Shown here piece by piece: positions 25,700-35,321 of a stretch of 64,000 nt of DNA (the stretch's first letter is position 1; every line of letters begins with the position of its first letter). Made by a program: the position numbers and the translations under genes. The notes under the pieces were generated by a model that saw only the letters and a list, made by a program, of their open reading frames with translations, made no database searches and had not been told where the DNA came from. The DNA is from Gemmatimonadales bacterium (lineage in GTDB: Bacteria > Gemmatimonadota > Gemmatimonadetes > Gemmatimonadales > GWC2-71-9), in the NCBI GenBank assembly GCA_041390145.1, contig JAWKQM010000003.1:124001-188000 (forward strand). Reading direction: 5' to 3'.

Positions 25700-26803
25700 A
25701 TGACCGGCCGCCCCGCCTTTGTATTGCTCGAAGATGGAACCTGCTTCAAGGGGTTCGTCGCGGCCCCCATTTCCCCGGCCTTTGGTGAGGTGGTGTTCAC
25801 GACCAACCTGACCGGCTACCAGGAAACCTTTACCGATCCCAGTTATCTCGGGCAGATCGTGGTCATGACTGCCCCCATGATCGGCAACTACGGGGTCAAC
25901 AGCGAGGACATGGAATCCACCCGGCCCCAGGTTTCGGGTGTCGTGGTTCGCGAACTCGCTCGGCAGCACTCCAATTGGCGGGCCACCGAATCACTCGATG
26001 GGTGGCTCGGCCGGTATCAGATCCCGGTGCTGACCGGCGTGGACACCCGCCGACTGACCCGGCATATCCGCTCCAAGGGCGCCATGCGCGGGGTGATCGC
26101 CGAGGGGGAGGCACCGTCGGACGCGATACGCCAGAACCTCCTCGACTCCCCCAGCATGGAGGGTCTGGACCTGGCGTCCCGGGCCACGGTGGACAAGCCA
26201 TACGAACAGGGCTCCTCCGGTCCCCATGTGGTTGCGTTCGATTTTGGGATGAAGCGGAACATCGTCGACATGCTCGAGGCGTCCGGGTGCCGGGTGACTG
26301 TCGTTCCGGCCACGACGAGCGCCGCCGAGGTCCTGAAGATGTCCCCCGACGGGGTCTTCCTCTCGAACGGGCCCGGCGACCCTGCCGCCGTCACCTATGC
26401 CTTTCCCGTGATCCGCTCGCTCGCCGAGAGTGGGATCCCGATGTTCGGTATCTGCTTGGGGCATCAGCTCTTGGGGTTGGCCTTCGGCGGGAGCACGGTG
26501 AAGATGCCGTACGGTCATCGTGGCGGCAATCATCCCGTCAAGGACCTTGCCGATGGTCGCGTCCTCATCACCACCCAGAACCACGGTTTTGCCGTGGCGG
26601 GAGGGCAAGACGGAGTGCCGGGAGCCCCCGATTTGGAGGTCACGCACCTTAACCTCAATGATGGCACCGTAGAAGGACTCCGCCACAAGACGCTGCCCGT
26701 ATTCGGCGTTCAGTACCATCCGGAGGCCGCTCCAGGCCCCCATGATGCCTACCCGCACTTTGCCCAGTTTGTCAGGTCCATGGCCCCCCAGCCGGCCCGC
26801 TGA
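25700..26803 (+). CDS. carA: Carbamoyl-phosphate synthase small subunit
   Basis: CarA releases ammonia from glutamine for carbamoyl phosphate, used for arginine and pyrimidines. The 367-residue protein has an N-terminal domain (FVLLEDGTCFKGF, VVFTTNLTGYQETFTDPSY, GNYGVNSED, TGVDTRRLTRHIR) and a glutaminase domain with the nucleophile Cys252 in GICLGHQLLGLA and the His/Glu pair in QYHPEAAPGPHD. The large subunit carB is not adjacent. The ATG at 25700 matches the usual N-terminus. Confidence 0.96.
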   Translation: MTGRPAFVLLEDGTCFKGFVAAPISPAFGEVVFTTNLTGYQETFTDPSYLGQIVVMTAPMIGNYGVNSEDMESTRPQVSGVVVRELARQHSNWRATESLDGWLGRYQIPVLTGVDTRRLTRHIRSKGAMRGVIAEGEAPSDAIRQNLLDSPSMEGLDLASRATVDKPYEQGSSGPHVVAFDFGMKRNIVDMLEASGCRVTVVPATTSAAEVLKMSPDGVFLSNGPGDPAAVTYAFPVIRSLAESGIPMFGICLGHQLLGLAFGGSTVKMPYGHRGGNHPVKDLADGRVLITTQNHGFAVAGGQDGVPGAPDLEVTHLNLNDGTVEGLRHKTLPVFGVQYHPEAAPGPHDAYPHFAQFVRSMAPQPAR

Positions 26804-26814
26804 CCCCCAACCCA

Positions 26815-26843
26815 TTGACAGACAACAGGTAAGCCCATATTAT
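26815..26843 (+). promoter_or_regulatory. Consensus promoter of the HU/IHF-like gene
   Basis: TTGACA (26815-26820), 17 bases and TATTAT (26838-26843) form a near-perfect housekeeping promoter, the strongest read in the window. A further TATATT (26858-26863), in the context GGCGTATATTGAA, lies 14 bases downstream and is also seen before the acetyltransferase gene at 6836. Confidence 0.8.
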
Positions 26844-26898
26844 CGGCCTGTCCGGCGTATATTGAACGCCCGCCTCATGAGACCCTCCTGGGGGATGC

Positions 26899-27234
26899 AT
26901 GACCAAGGCCGACCTCGTTGAGCAGGTAACCGCGTCGATCGCCCGCACTGCCGGGCCGATGATCTCCAAGAAAGACTGCGCGCGGGTAGTCGACGCGTTC
27001 CTCGACGCCGTGAAGGTGGCGCTCAAGGACCAGCATAACATTGAGGTGCGCGGGTTTGGCACTTTCAAGATCCGCCGTCGCAAGACGCGGATGGCTCGCA
27101 ACCCGCGCACCGGCGAGCCGGTGGAAGTGGCGGCGCGTCCGGTGCCTGTCTTCAAGCCCAGCAAGGAGTTGCGGTCGCTGGTGGCCGAGGAAGGCGATGT
27201 GGTCTCCTCCGGAGGCCCGGCCGACGTCAATTGA
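26899..27234 (+). CDS. HU/IHF-family DNA-binding protein
   Basis: This histone-like protein bends DNA as a dimer. The 111-residue protein begins MTKADLVEQVTASIA, has FLDAVKVALKDQHNIEVRGFGTFKIRRR, and carries the DNA-gripping arm RKTRMARNPRTGEPVEV followed by VPVFKPSKELR. It is about 15-20 residues longer than typical HU because of an acidic, Gly/Ser-rich tail after EEGDVV. It has its own strong promoter and a terminator 25 bases after the stop, so it is a single-gene unit. HU and IHF subunits cannot be told apart safely here. Confidence 0.93.
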   Translation: MTKADLVEQVTASIARTAGPMISKKDCARVVDAFLDAVKVALKDQHNIEVRGFGTFKIRRRKTRMARNPRTGEPVEVAARPVPVFKPSKELRSLVAEEGDVVSSGGPADVN

Positions 27235-27258
27235 GTATCGCGCTCCAGCGTGATCGAA

Positions 27259-27290
27259 GGGCCGCGCTGCCGCGCGGCCCTGTCTTTTTC
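27259..27290 (+). terminator. Rho-independent terminator after the HU/IHF-like gene
   Basis: A perfect 9-bp stem GGGCCGCGC/GCGCGGCCC (27259-27267 and 27272-27280) with a TGCC loop is followed by TGTCTTTTT. Confidence 0.85.
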
Positions 27291-27308
27291 CACAACGCCC
27301 CGCTGGTG

Positions 27309-27347
27309 TACCTTGAACGATGTTCTCACCACCAGCGCCTAAGCGCT
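27309..27347 (+). promoter_or_regulatory. Possible moa operon promoter and small inverted repeat
   Basis: TACCTT (27309-27314) fits the local TAnCTT -10 form; the -35 would fall on a T-rich stretch of the preceding terminator tail and is weak. A 5-bp inverted repeat AGCGC-CTAA-GCGCT (27334-27347) lies in the roughly 65-base leader. It does not look like a molybdenum-cofactor riboswitch, which is far larger. Confidence 0.35.
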
Positions 27348-27387
27348 TGCTCATGAACCCGTTGACTCTCGGCAGGCCGGTCTCTTC

Positions 27388-27660
27388 ATGACCTCCAGCA
27401 CCGCCTCAGGTCGCCTCACCGTCGCCATCCGGTTGTTCGCCGCTTATGCCGAGGCCGTCGGCCGGACGAGTGTGGAAATCTCCCTCCCGTCCGGTGCCAC
27501 GGTTGGCGACCTCCTCACCGAATTTCGCCGACAGGTCCCCGCGGCTGTCGCTCTTCCCGACCGTCCCCTCTGCGCCGTCAACCTCGTGCATGTCCTGACC
27601 AGCCAGCGACTTCACGATGGCGACGAAGTCGCGATCCTTCCGCCGCTGGCAGGCGGGTGA
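27388..27660 (+). CDS. moaD: Molybdopterin synthase sulfur carrier subunit
   Basis: MoaD carries the sulfur used to make the dithiolene of molybdopterin on its C-terminal glycine. The 90-residue ubiquitin-like protein has VAIRLFAAYAEAVGR, a central LPSGATVGDLLTEF, and ends in DEVAILPPLAGG, the required Gly-Gly end. moaE starts two bases later, so the two synthase subunits are made together. Confidence 0.94.
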   Translation: MTSSTASGRLTVAIRLFAAYAEAVGRTSVEISLPSGATVGDLLTEFRRQVPAAVALPDRPLCAVNLVHVLTSQRLHDGDEVAILPPLAGG

Positions 27661-27661
27661 G

Positions 27662-28090
27662 ATGGCGTACCTGTCGAACGACCCACTCGATGTGGCCCGG
27701 GCCATGGCCGAGGTCCAGGCGCCCGAGCGGGGAGGCGTCGCCACCTTCCTCGGCGTTGTCCGCTCACAGCATCAGGGACGCACGGTGGTTCGACTCGACT
27801 ACTCCGCATATCACGAGATGGCCGAAGCGGAGTGCGGCCGGGTGGTGGCGGAGGCGGAGAGCCGCTGGCCGGTCAAGGTCGCGCTCCAGCATCGACTTGG
27901 CACGCTTGAGGTCGGCGATGTTGCCGTCGTCGTGGCGGTTGGTGGGGGGCATCGGGAGGAGACGTTTGCCGCCTGTCGGCATGTCATCGAGGAGTTGAAG
28001 CGCCGCGTACCGATCTGGAAGCGGGAACACTTTGCCGATGGCGAAGTGGGCTGGGTCGGCGCCGGTGGGGCCGAAGGGGGGAACCCGTGA
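27662..28090 (+). CDS. moaE: Molybdopterin synthase catalytic subunit
   Basis: MoaE binds MoaD and converts precursor Z to molybdopterin. The 142-residue protein has GGVATFLGVVRSQHQGRTV, the YSAYHEMAEAE block, ALQHRLGTLEVGDVAVVVAV, and the active-site segment KRRVPIWKREHF with its Lys residues. The ATG at 27662, just after moaD, gives MAYLSNDPLD; an in-frame start 45 bases upstream lies inside moaD. The end overlaps moaA as GTGA. Confidence 0.93.
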   Translation: MAYLSNDPLDVARAMAEVQAPERGGVATFLGVVRSQHQGRTVVRLDYSAYHEMAEAECGRVVAEAESRWPVKVALQHRLGTLEVGDVAVVVAVGGGHREETFAACRHVIEELKRRVPIWKREHFADGEVGWVGAGGAEGGNP

Positions 28091-29127
28091 GCCCGCTCAT
28101 GACCGGCACGCCGACCGATCGCCTCTCCCGGCCGATGGGGAGCCTGCGTCTCTCCGTGACCGACCGGTGCAACATGCGCTGCCGGTACTGCATGCCTGAA
28201 GAGGAGTACACCTGGCTGCCGCGCGCGTCGATCCTCAGCTTCGAGGAGCTCACCCGTCTCACCGGGATCTTTGCCGGTCTCGGGGCAGGAAAGGTGAGGC
28301 TGACCGGGGGCGAACCGCTGCTGCGTCACGACCTTCCCGATCTGGTCCGGCGTCTGGCGGGTGTCGAGGGGGTGCGCGACCTGGCGCTGACCACCAACGG
28401 CATTCTCCTTCGTGAGCGGGCCGAGGCGCTCCGCGCCGCCGGGCTGGGGCGGGTGACCGTGAGTCTTGACACCCTCCGACCGGAGCGGATGGCGGAATTC
28501 GCCCGGACCGACCGGCACGGTGACGTGCTTGCCGGCATCGCCACCGCGGTGGCGGCGGGGTTTGCGTCGGTCAAGGTCAACGCCGTCATCATCCGGGGAT
28601 ACAACGACGACGAGGTGCTTCCGCTGCTCGCGTTTGCGCGGCGGGAGGGGGTCGAGCTGCGGTTCATCGAATACATGGATGTCGGGGGTGCGACGCGCTG
28701 GTCCCGGGACCAGGTGGTGTCCCAGGCCGAGATTCTGGCGGCCATCGCGGAGGTGCATGGGCCCGCCGAGCCACTCCCGTCGCGCGCCGCGGCACCGGCG
28801 GAGCGGTTCCGGCTTGCGGACGGCACGGTCTTCGGCGTGATCGCCTCCACCACCGCTCCCTTCTGTCGTGACTGCGACCGGAGCCGGCTCACCGCGGACG
28901 GCACCTGGTATCTCTGCCTCTACGCGACGGAGGGGATCAACCTTCGCGACGTCCTGCGCGACGGGATCACGGACGAGGAACTCGCCACCCTGATCCGGGA
29001 GCGGTGGACGTCGCGGGAGGATCGCGGGGCGGAGCAGCGCCTGACGGTTCCTTCCCGCGGCGCACTCTATCAAGTCGAAACGCTTCGCGCCGATCCGCGG
29101 CGCGAGATGCACACCAGGGGCGGCTGA
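28087..29127 (+). CDS. moaA: GTP 3',8-cyclase MoaA
   Basis: MoaA is a radical-SAM enzyme that starts molybdenum cofactor synthesis from GTP. The 346-residue protein has the SAM cluster motif CNMRCRYC (Cys28, 32, 35), VRLTGGEPLLR, TTNGILL, a C-terminal second cluster region with CRDC and a later Cys in TWYLCLY, and ends in the conserved Gly-Gly (HTRGG). It starts with GTG inside the moaE stop. Other cofactor genes (moaC, mogA, moeA) are not in the window. Confidence 0.96.
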   Translation: MSPLMTGTPTDRLSRPMGSLRLSVTDRCNMRCRYCMPEEEYTWLPRASILSFEELTRLTGIFAGLGAGKVRLTGGEPLLRHDLPDLVRRLAGVEGVRDLALTTNGILLRERAEALRAAGLGRVTVSLDTLRPERMAEFARTDRHGDVLAGIATAVAAGFASVKVNAVIIRGYNDDEVLPLLAFARREGVELRFIEYMDVGGATRWSRDQVVSQAEILAAIAEVHGPAEPLPSRAAAPAERFRLADGTVFGVIASTTAPFCRDCDRSRLTADGTWYLCLYATEGINLRDVLRDGITDEELATLIRERWTSREDRGAEQRLTVPSRGALYQVETLRADPRREMHTRGG

Positions 29128-29148
29128 CGTCGGCAATCGGCGCTCACC

Positions 29149-29162
29149 CCGTCTCGTGACGG
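29149..29162 (+). other. Small hairpin between moaA and trmL
   Basis: CCGTC-TCGT-GACGG forms a perfect 5-bp stem followed by ATCATTTG. It may be a weak terminator for moaA, but the T-run is poor. Confidence 0.25.
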
Positions 29163-29184
29163 ATCATTTGGGAGCCTTCCATCC

Positions 29185-29712
29185 ATGGCCCTGCACGTCG
29201 CGCTCATCGAACCCCGGATTCCACCGAACACCGGCAACATCGCCCGTCTCTGCGCCGCGGCGGGTGCCCCTCTTCACCTGATCGAGCCGCTGGGCTTCTC
29301 CGTGGACGACAAGGAGGTCAAGCGCGCGGGCCTCGATTACTGGGACAAGGTCGATCTCTGGGTCCACCCCGACTGGTTCGCCTTCCGGGATGCGATCAGC
29401 CGCGACCGGACCCTCTACTTCTCCGCCAACGCCACGCGGGATCTCTCCGAGGCGCCGTTCGCGTGGAACAGCGTCCTCGTCTTCGGAAATGAGACGGACG
29501 GCATGCCGGCCCGCATCCTCGAGAAACATCCGGATCGCTGCTTCCGGATCCCGATGCCGGGGGAGGTGCGCAGCCTCAATCTCGCGAATGCGGTCAGCGT
29601 CGTGCTTTATGAAGGTTTGCGTAGGATCGGGGCGCCGGTTCCCGCGATGGCGCCGGAGGCGGCGCCCAGCGACGAGCCGCCCAAGAAGAAGCGGAGCCGC
29701 CGCCGGCGCTGA
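29185..29712 (+). CDS. trmL: tRNA (cytidine(34)-2'-O)-methyltransferase
   Basis: TrmL methylates the wobble ribose of certain leucine tRNAs. The 175-residue SPOUT protein has the opening HVALIEPRIPPNTGNIARLC, LGFSVDDKEVKRAGLDYWD, the SAM-knot segments LVFGNETDGMPARIL and IPMPGEVRSLNLANAVSVVLYE. After residue 155 it adds an unusual tail, EAAPSDEPPKKKRSRRRR, strongly basic, which could help bind RNA. The 57 bases before it show no clear promoter. Confidence 0.93.
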   Translation: MALHVALIEPRIPPNTGNIARLCAAAGAPLHLIEPLGFSVDDKEVKRAGLDYWDKVDLWVHPDWFAFRDAISRDRTLYFSANATRDLSEAPFAWNSVLVFGNETDGMPARILEKHPDRCFRIPMPGEVRSLNLANAVSVVLYEGLRRIGAPVPAMAPEAAPSDEPPKKKRSRRRR

Positions 29713-29725
29713 CAATCGCCACCCT

Positions 29726-29753
29726 TTGTGCGAGGCCATCGGGCCTTTAGCTT
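29726..29753 (+). promoter_or_regulatory. Promoter of the mdh-sdhCAB operon
   Basis: TTGTGC (29726-29731), 16 bases and TAGCTT (29748-29753) resemble the pepA promoter (TTGTGG, TAGCTT). A 5-bp hairpin AGGCC-ATCG-GGCCT (29733-29746) followed by TTT fills the spacer and may act as a weak terminator for trmL. The leader to mdh is about 42 bases. Confidence 0.55.
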
Positions 29754-29802
29754 ACGGGCTCCACCTTCACCATTCAGACCCTGACCTGGGACTCTACAAC
29801 CA

Positions 29803-30729
29803 ATGCTGCAGAAGATCGCCGTCGTCGGCGCCGGCCATGTCGGCGCAACCGCCGCCCAGCGCCTCGCCGAAAAGAATCTCGCCCGCACGGTCGTCATGAT
29901 CGACGTCGTCGAGGGCATCCCTCAGGGCAAGGGACTCGACCAGTGGGAGTCGGCGCCGATCGAGGGGTTCGACACCCGCATCGTCGGCACCAACGGCTAC
30001 GACGAGGCGGCCGGCGCGGAAGTCTTCATCGTCACGGCGGGCATCGCCCGGAAGCCGGGAATGAGCCGCGACGACCTGGTCAAGACCAACGCCGGTATCG
30101 TCGGCTCGGTGGCGCGCGAGATCAAGCGGGTCGCTCCACAGAGCATCATCGTCGTGGTGTCCAACCCGCTCGACGTGATGTGCCACGTGGCGATGAAGGA
30201 GTCCGGTTTCCCCCGTGAACGGGTCATCGGCATGGCCGGCGTGCTGGACACCGCGCGATACCGTTCCTTCCTGGCCGCGGCCATCGACGTCTCCGTCGAG
30301 GACATTCAGGCGATGGTGCTCGGGGGCCACGGCGACACGATGGTCCCGCTGATCTCCTACACCACGGTCTCCGGGATTCCCATCACGCAGCTGATCGCGC
30401 AGGACAAGCTCGACGCGATCGTCGACCGGACCCGGAAGGGCGGGGCGGAGATCGTGGGACTCCTGAAGACCGGCTCCGCCTACTACGCGCCAAGCGCGGC
30501 CGCGGTGCAGATGGTCGAGGCGATTGCGCTCGACAAGAAGCGCATCCTCCCCTGTGCGGCATGGCTGACCGGCGAATACGGCCTCAAGGACGTGTTCTGC
30601 GGCGTGCCGTGCAAGCTCGGCCGGCGCGGCCTCGAGGCGGTCATTGAAGTGTCGCTGACCGATGCGGAAAAGAAGGAACTGCACGCCTCGGCGGCGGCCG
30701 TGCGCGAGACCATGGTGGCGATCGGATGA
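29803..30729 (+). CDS. mdh: Malate dehydrogenase (lactate-dehydrogenase-like type)
   Basis: Mdh oxidises malate to oxaloacetate with NAD. The 308-residue protein has the nucleotide loop VVGAGHVGATAAQRLA, VIMIDVVEG-type VVMIDVVEGIPQGK, the mobile-loop Arg residues in RKPGMSRDD, VVSNPLDVM, and the catalytic His in GGHGDTMVPL. These features mark the MDH type 3 group. It is coupled to sdhC by ATGA, placing two neighbouring TCA-cycle steps in one message. Confidence 0.96.
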   Translation: MLQKIAVVGAGHVGATAAQRLAEKNLARTVVMIDVVEGIPQGKGLDQWESAPIEGFDTRIVGTNGYDEAAGAEVFIVTAGIARKPGMSRDDLVKTNAGIVGSVAREIKRVAPQSIIVVVSNPLDVMCHVAMKESGFPRERVIGMAGVLDTARYRSFLAAAIDVSVEDIQAMVLGGHGDTMVPLISYTTVSGIPITQLIAQDKLDAIVDRTRKGGAEIVGLLKTGSAYYAPSAAAVQMVEAIALDKKRILPCAAWLTGEYGLKDVFCGVPCKLGRRGLEAVIEVSLTDAEKKELHASAAAVRETMVAIG

Positions 30730-31384
30730 GCACACCGCTTGGGTTCGCGCGGTCCACGGTCGGCCGCAAGGTCATCATGGCCCTGACCGGGCTGCTGCTG
30801 GTCGGGTTCGTCACCGGGCACGTGGCCGGCAATCTCCTCGTCTTCAAGGGCCCCGGCACGCTCAACGCGTACGGGGCCCTCCTCAAGAGCAGCGCGGTGG
30901 TGCTCTGGACCGTGCGGCTCGTCCTGTTGACGGCCGTCGGCCTCCACGTCTGGGCCGCCCTGACGCTCATCCGGCTGAACCAGGTGAGCCGTCCGGTCGC
31001 CTATGCGAAACAGGTGCCCCAGGCCTCGACGCTGGCGGCGCGGCTGATGCGGGCGGGGGGCATCCTCCTGCTCGTGTTCATCGTGTTTCACCTGCTGCAC
31101 TTCACCACCGGGACCATCCACCCCGGCTACACTTTCAGCGAGACCGACGTCTACAGCAACGTGGTCAGCTCCTTCCAGGTGCCATGGGTGGCACTGTTCT
31201 ACATCCTGGCCATGGTGGCGCTGCTGGCGCACCTGAGCCATGGCATCTGGAGTTTCTTCCAGACGATGGGATGGAATCATCCCCGGTTCAATACCGCCCG
31301 GCGCGTCTTCGCGACCGTCCTGGCGCTCATCGTGTCGCTCGGGTTTATCGCGATCCCGTCGGCCATTCTCGGGGGGATGTTGCG

Positions 31385-31388
<4 letters not shown>
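30726..31388 (+). CDS. sdhC: Succinate dehydrogenase cytochrome b subunit (type B, b558)
   Basis: This membrane subunit anchors the complex and passes electrons to quinone. The 220-residue protein has five hydrophobic helices and His residues placed as in diheme cytochrome b558 proteins, for example VGFVTGHVAGN, VGLHVWAAL, FHLLHFTTG and LAHLSHGIWSFFQTMGWNHP. A single large b subunit with no sdhD is the layout of Bacteroidetes and related groups and usually goes with menaquinone. It overlaps mdh (ATGA) and sdhA (GTGA). Confidence 0.92.
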
Positions 31389-33303
<1,915 letters not shown>

Positions 33304-33304
<1 letters not shown>

Positions 33305-34077
33305 TGAACCTGACCCTGCACGTGTGGCGCCAGCCGGGCGCCGGCGCCCCGGGACGCCTGGAGCGCTACGAGGCCCGCGACATCAGTCCCGACATGTCGT
33401 TCCTCGAAATGCTGGACGTCGTCAACGAGGGGCTGATCGGCAACGGCGAGAATCCAATTGCGTTCGACCACGACTGCCGCGAGGGCATCTGCGGCTCGTG
33501 CGGCGTGATGATCAACGGCGTCGCCCACGGTCCGATGGCCGGGACCGCCACCTGCCAGTTGCACATGCGCAGCTTCAAGGACGGCGACGAGATTGTGATC
33601 GAACCATGGCGGGCCCGGGCCTTCCCCGTGCTGCGCGACCTCATCGTCGACCGCTCGCCCCTCGACCGGATCATCCAGGCCGGGGGCTTCGTCAGCATCG
33701 CCACCGGCAACGCGCCTGACGCGCATGCCATCCTCGTGCCGAAACAGGATGCGGACAGCGCCATGGACGCCGCCCAGTGCATCGGGTGCGGCGCCTGCGT
33801 GGCAGCGTGTCCCAACGCCTCCGCCATGCTCTTTACGGCGGCCAAGGTTTCGCATCTGGGCCTGCTGCCCCAGGGACAGCCGGAACGGGACCGGCGTGCC
33901 CTCAGGATGGTGACCCAGATGGACCTCGAAGGGTTCGGCGGATGCACCAACTACGGAGAATGCACCGCGGCCTGCCCCAAGGGGATCAGCCTCGAAACGA
34001 TTGCCCGGATGAACCGGGACTACCGCGTCGCATCGCTGCGCGGGCGGCCGGAATCGACCGCGGCGGCTGGTCCCTGA
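33304..34077 (+). CDS. sdhB: Succinate dehydrogenase iron-sulfur subunit
   Basis: SdhB carries electrons from flavin to the membrane. The 257-residue protein has the 2Fe-2S ligands in CREGICGSCGVMINGVAHG and the later TCQLHMR, the 4Fe-4S set CIGCGACVAACPN, and the last cluster Cys in GGCTNYGECTAACPKGIS. ATG 33304 overlaps the sdhA stop (TGATG); a GTG directly before it is equally open. The stop lies in the CTGA that appears to begin the next gene. Confidence 0.95.
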
Positions 34078-35312
34078 TCCGGACTGCCCTCTCCCTCACG
34101 CTGGTTCTCGCCGCCCTGCCCGCCACCGTGCGCGGGCAGGGCGGCTCGACCTCTGCGACATTCGCCGGTCGGGGCATCGTCGTCGGCACCTACTCGAACG
34201 GCGAGCCGCTCGGCGGGGAGGCGACGGAGATCCGGCTGGTCCAGCCCATGTTGATGGCCCACGCCACGGCGTACAACCGCGCGCTCCGGGTCACCTCGAC
34301 GGTCAATTTTGAGTCCTGGACCATTCCCGATGGCGAATTGACGATCGGCGCCTGGGGCGAGGGCTTCGTCGACCGGCGGCATCCGCACACCATCATTCAC
34401 GAGCTCATGGCGTCCGGGGTGGGGCACCTGGGCAAGACGGAGCTGTCGCTGAGCGGCGGCAAGGGCTTCGCGGCGTTCGGGAGCGACGACCCGTCCGATC
34501 GGCTGACGCTCCGGTATCCCGTCAACCATCACTGGAGCCAGATCCTGGAGCGTGCGGTGCTGACCGGCGGTGTACTCGCCGGTCCTGTCATGCTGGAAGT
34601 CTCCCTCTTCAACGGTGACGAGCCGGAATTTCCCCAGGAGTCGCCCAACTTCAGCCGATTCGGCGATTCCTGGTCCACCCGGCTGACCGCGTTCCCTGTG
34701 CAGGGGCTGCAACTCGAGGCGTCCTATGCATCGGTACAGTCGCCCGAGCATCGCGCGGGGTCGGGAACCGACCAGACGAAGTGGCACGCCTCCGCCCAAT
34801 GGACGCGGCCGCTCGGAGACCACCCCTTCACCGCCTTCGCCGAATGGGCAGAGACCAACGAGAGTGAGGGCCTGTTCACCTTCCATTCGTTGCTCGCCGA
34901 GGCGGCGTGGGATCTCGGGCCCACGCGGCTGTATTACCAGTTCGAGCGCACGGAGCGGCCAGAGGAGGAGCGCATCTTTGCGCAGCCCACGCGGAGCGTC
35001 CGGCCCCACCTGGAAGACGCGATCCTGGGAACGACGCGTTGGACGCTGAACACCATCGGCGTTGGGCGGGACCTCCTGGCCGGAGGCGGGGTGGCGCGCC
35101 TCCGCCCCTTTGTGGAGCTCTCCTACGTGACGGTATCCCAGGTGGGGCCGGGAGTCTTCGACCCGGCACTCTGGTACGATGGCACCGGCTTCTGGGGCGT
35201 CAGCCTCGGGCTGACAGTCGGCCTCGGACGGACGGCGTTCACGCACAGAATGGGTCGGTACGGGGTGTCCGAGGACGCTCCCGGACGGATGTCGGGTTCA
35301 CACCATCACTGA
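34074..35312 (+). CDS. Putative outer-membrane beta-barrel protein with a CTG start
   Basis: I do not recognise a named family. The 412-residue product has an N-terminal signal peptide ending in VRGQ. A body of alternating hydrophobic strands rich in Gly, Thr, Trp and Tyr follows, such as LRVTSTVNFESWT, LTLRYPVNHHWSQIL, LQLEASYASV and TRLYYQFERTE, ending in GVSLGLTVGLG. This is the look of an outer-membrane barrel. No ATG, GTG or TTG exists in a position that gives this signal peptide; CTG at 34074, nested in the sdhB stop as CTGA, gives a perfect one. It ends in SGSHHH, a natural His-rich end. It is coupled to sdhCAB and followed by a lipoprotein gene after 9 bases. Confidence 0.7.
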   Translation: MIRTALSLTLVLAALPATVRGQGGSTSATFAGRGIVVGTYSNGEPLGGEATEIRLVQPMLMAHATAYNRALRVTSTVNFESWTIPDGELTIGAWGEGFVDRRHPHTIIHELMASGVGHLGKTELSLSGGKGFAAFGSDDPSDRLTLRYPVNHHWSQILERAVLTGGVLAGPVMLEVSLFNGDEPEFPQESPNFSRFGDSWSTRLTAFPVQGLQLEASYASVQSPEHRAGSGTDQTKWHASAQWTRPLGDHPFTAFAEWAETNESEGLFTFHSLLAEAAWDLGPTRLYYQFERTERPEEERIFAQPTRSVRPHLEDAILGTTRWTLNTIGVGRDLLAGGGVARLRPFVELSYVTVSQVGPGVFDPALWYDGTGFWGVSLGLTVGLGRTAFTHRMGRYGVSEDAPGRMSGSHHH

Positions 35313-35321
35313 GATGAGCTG

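Noticed and set aside
27388..29127. A molybdenum-cofactor riboswitch ahead of moaD
   Set aside because: The leader is too short and has only a 5-bp stem.
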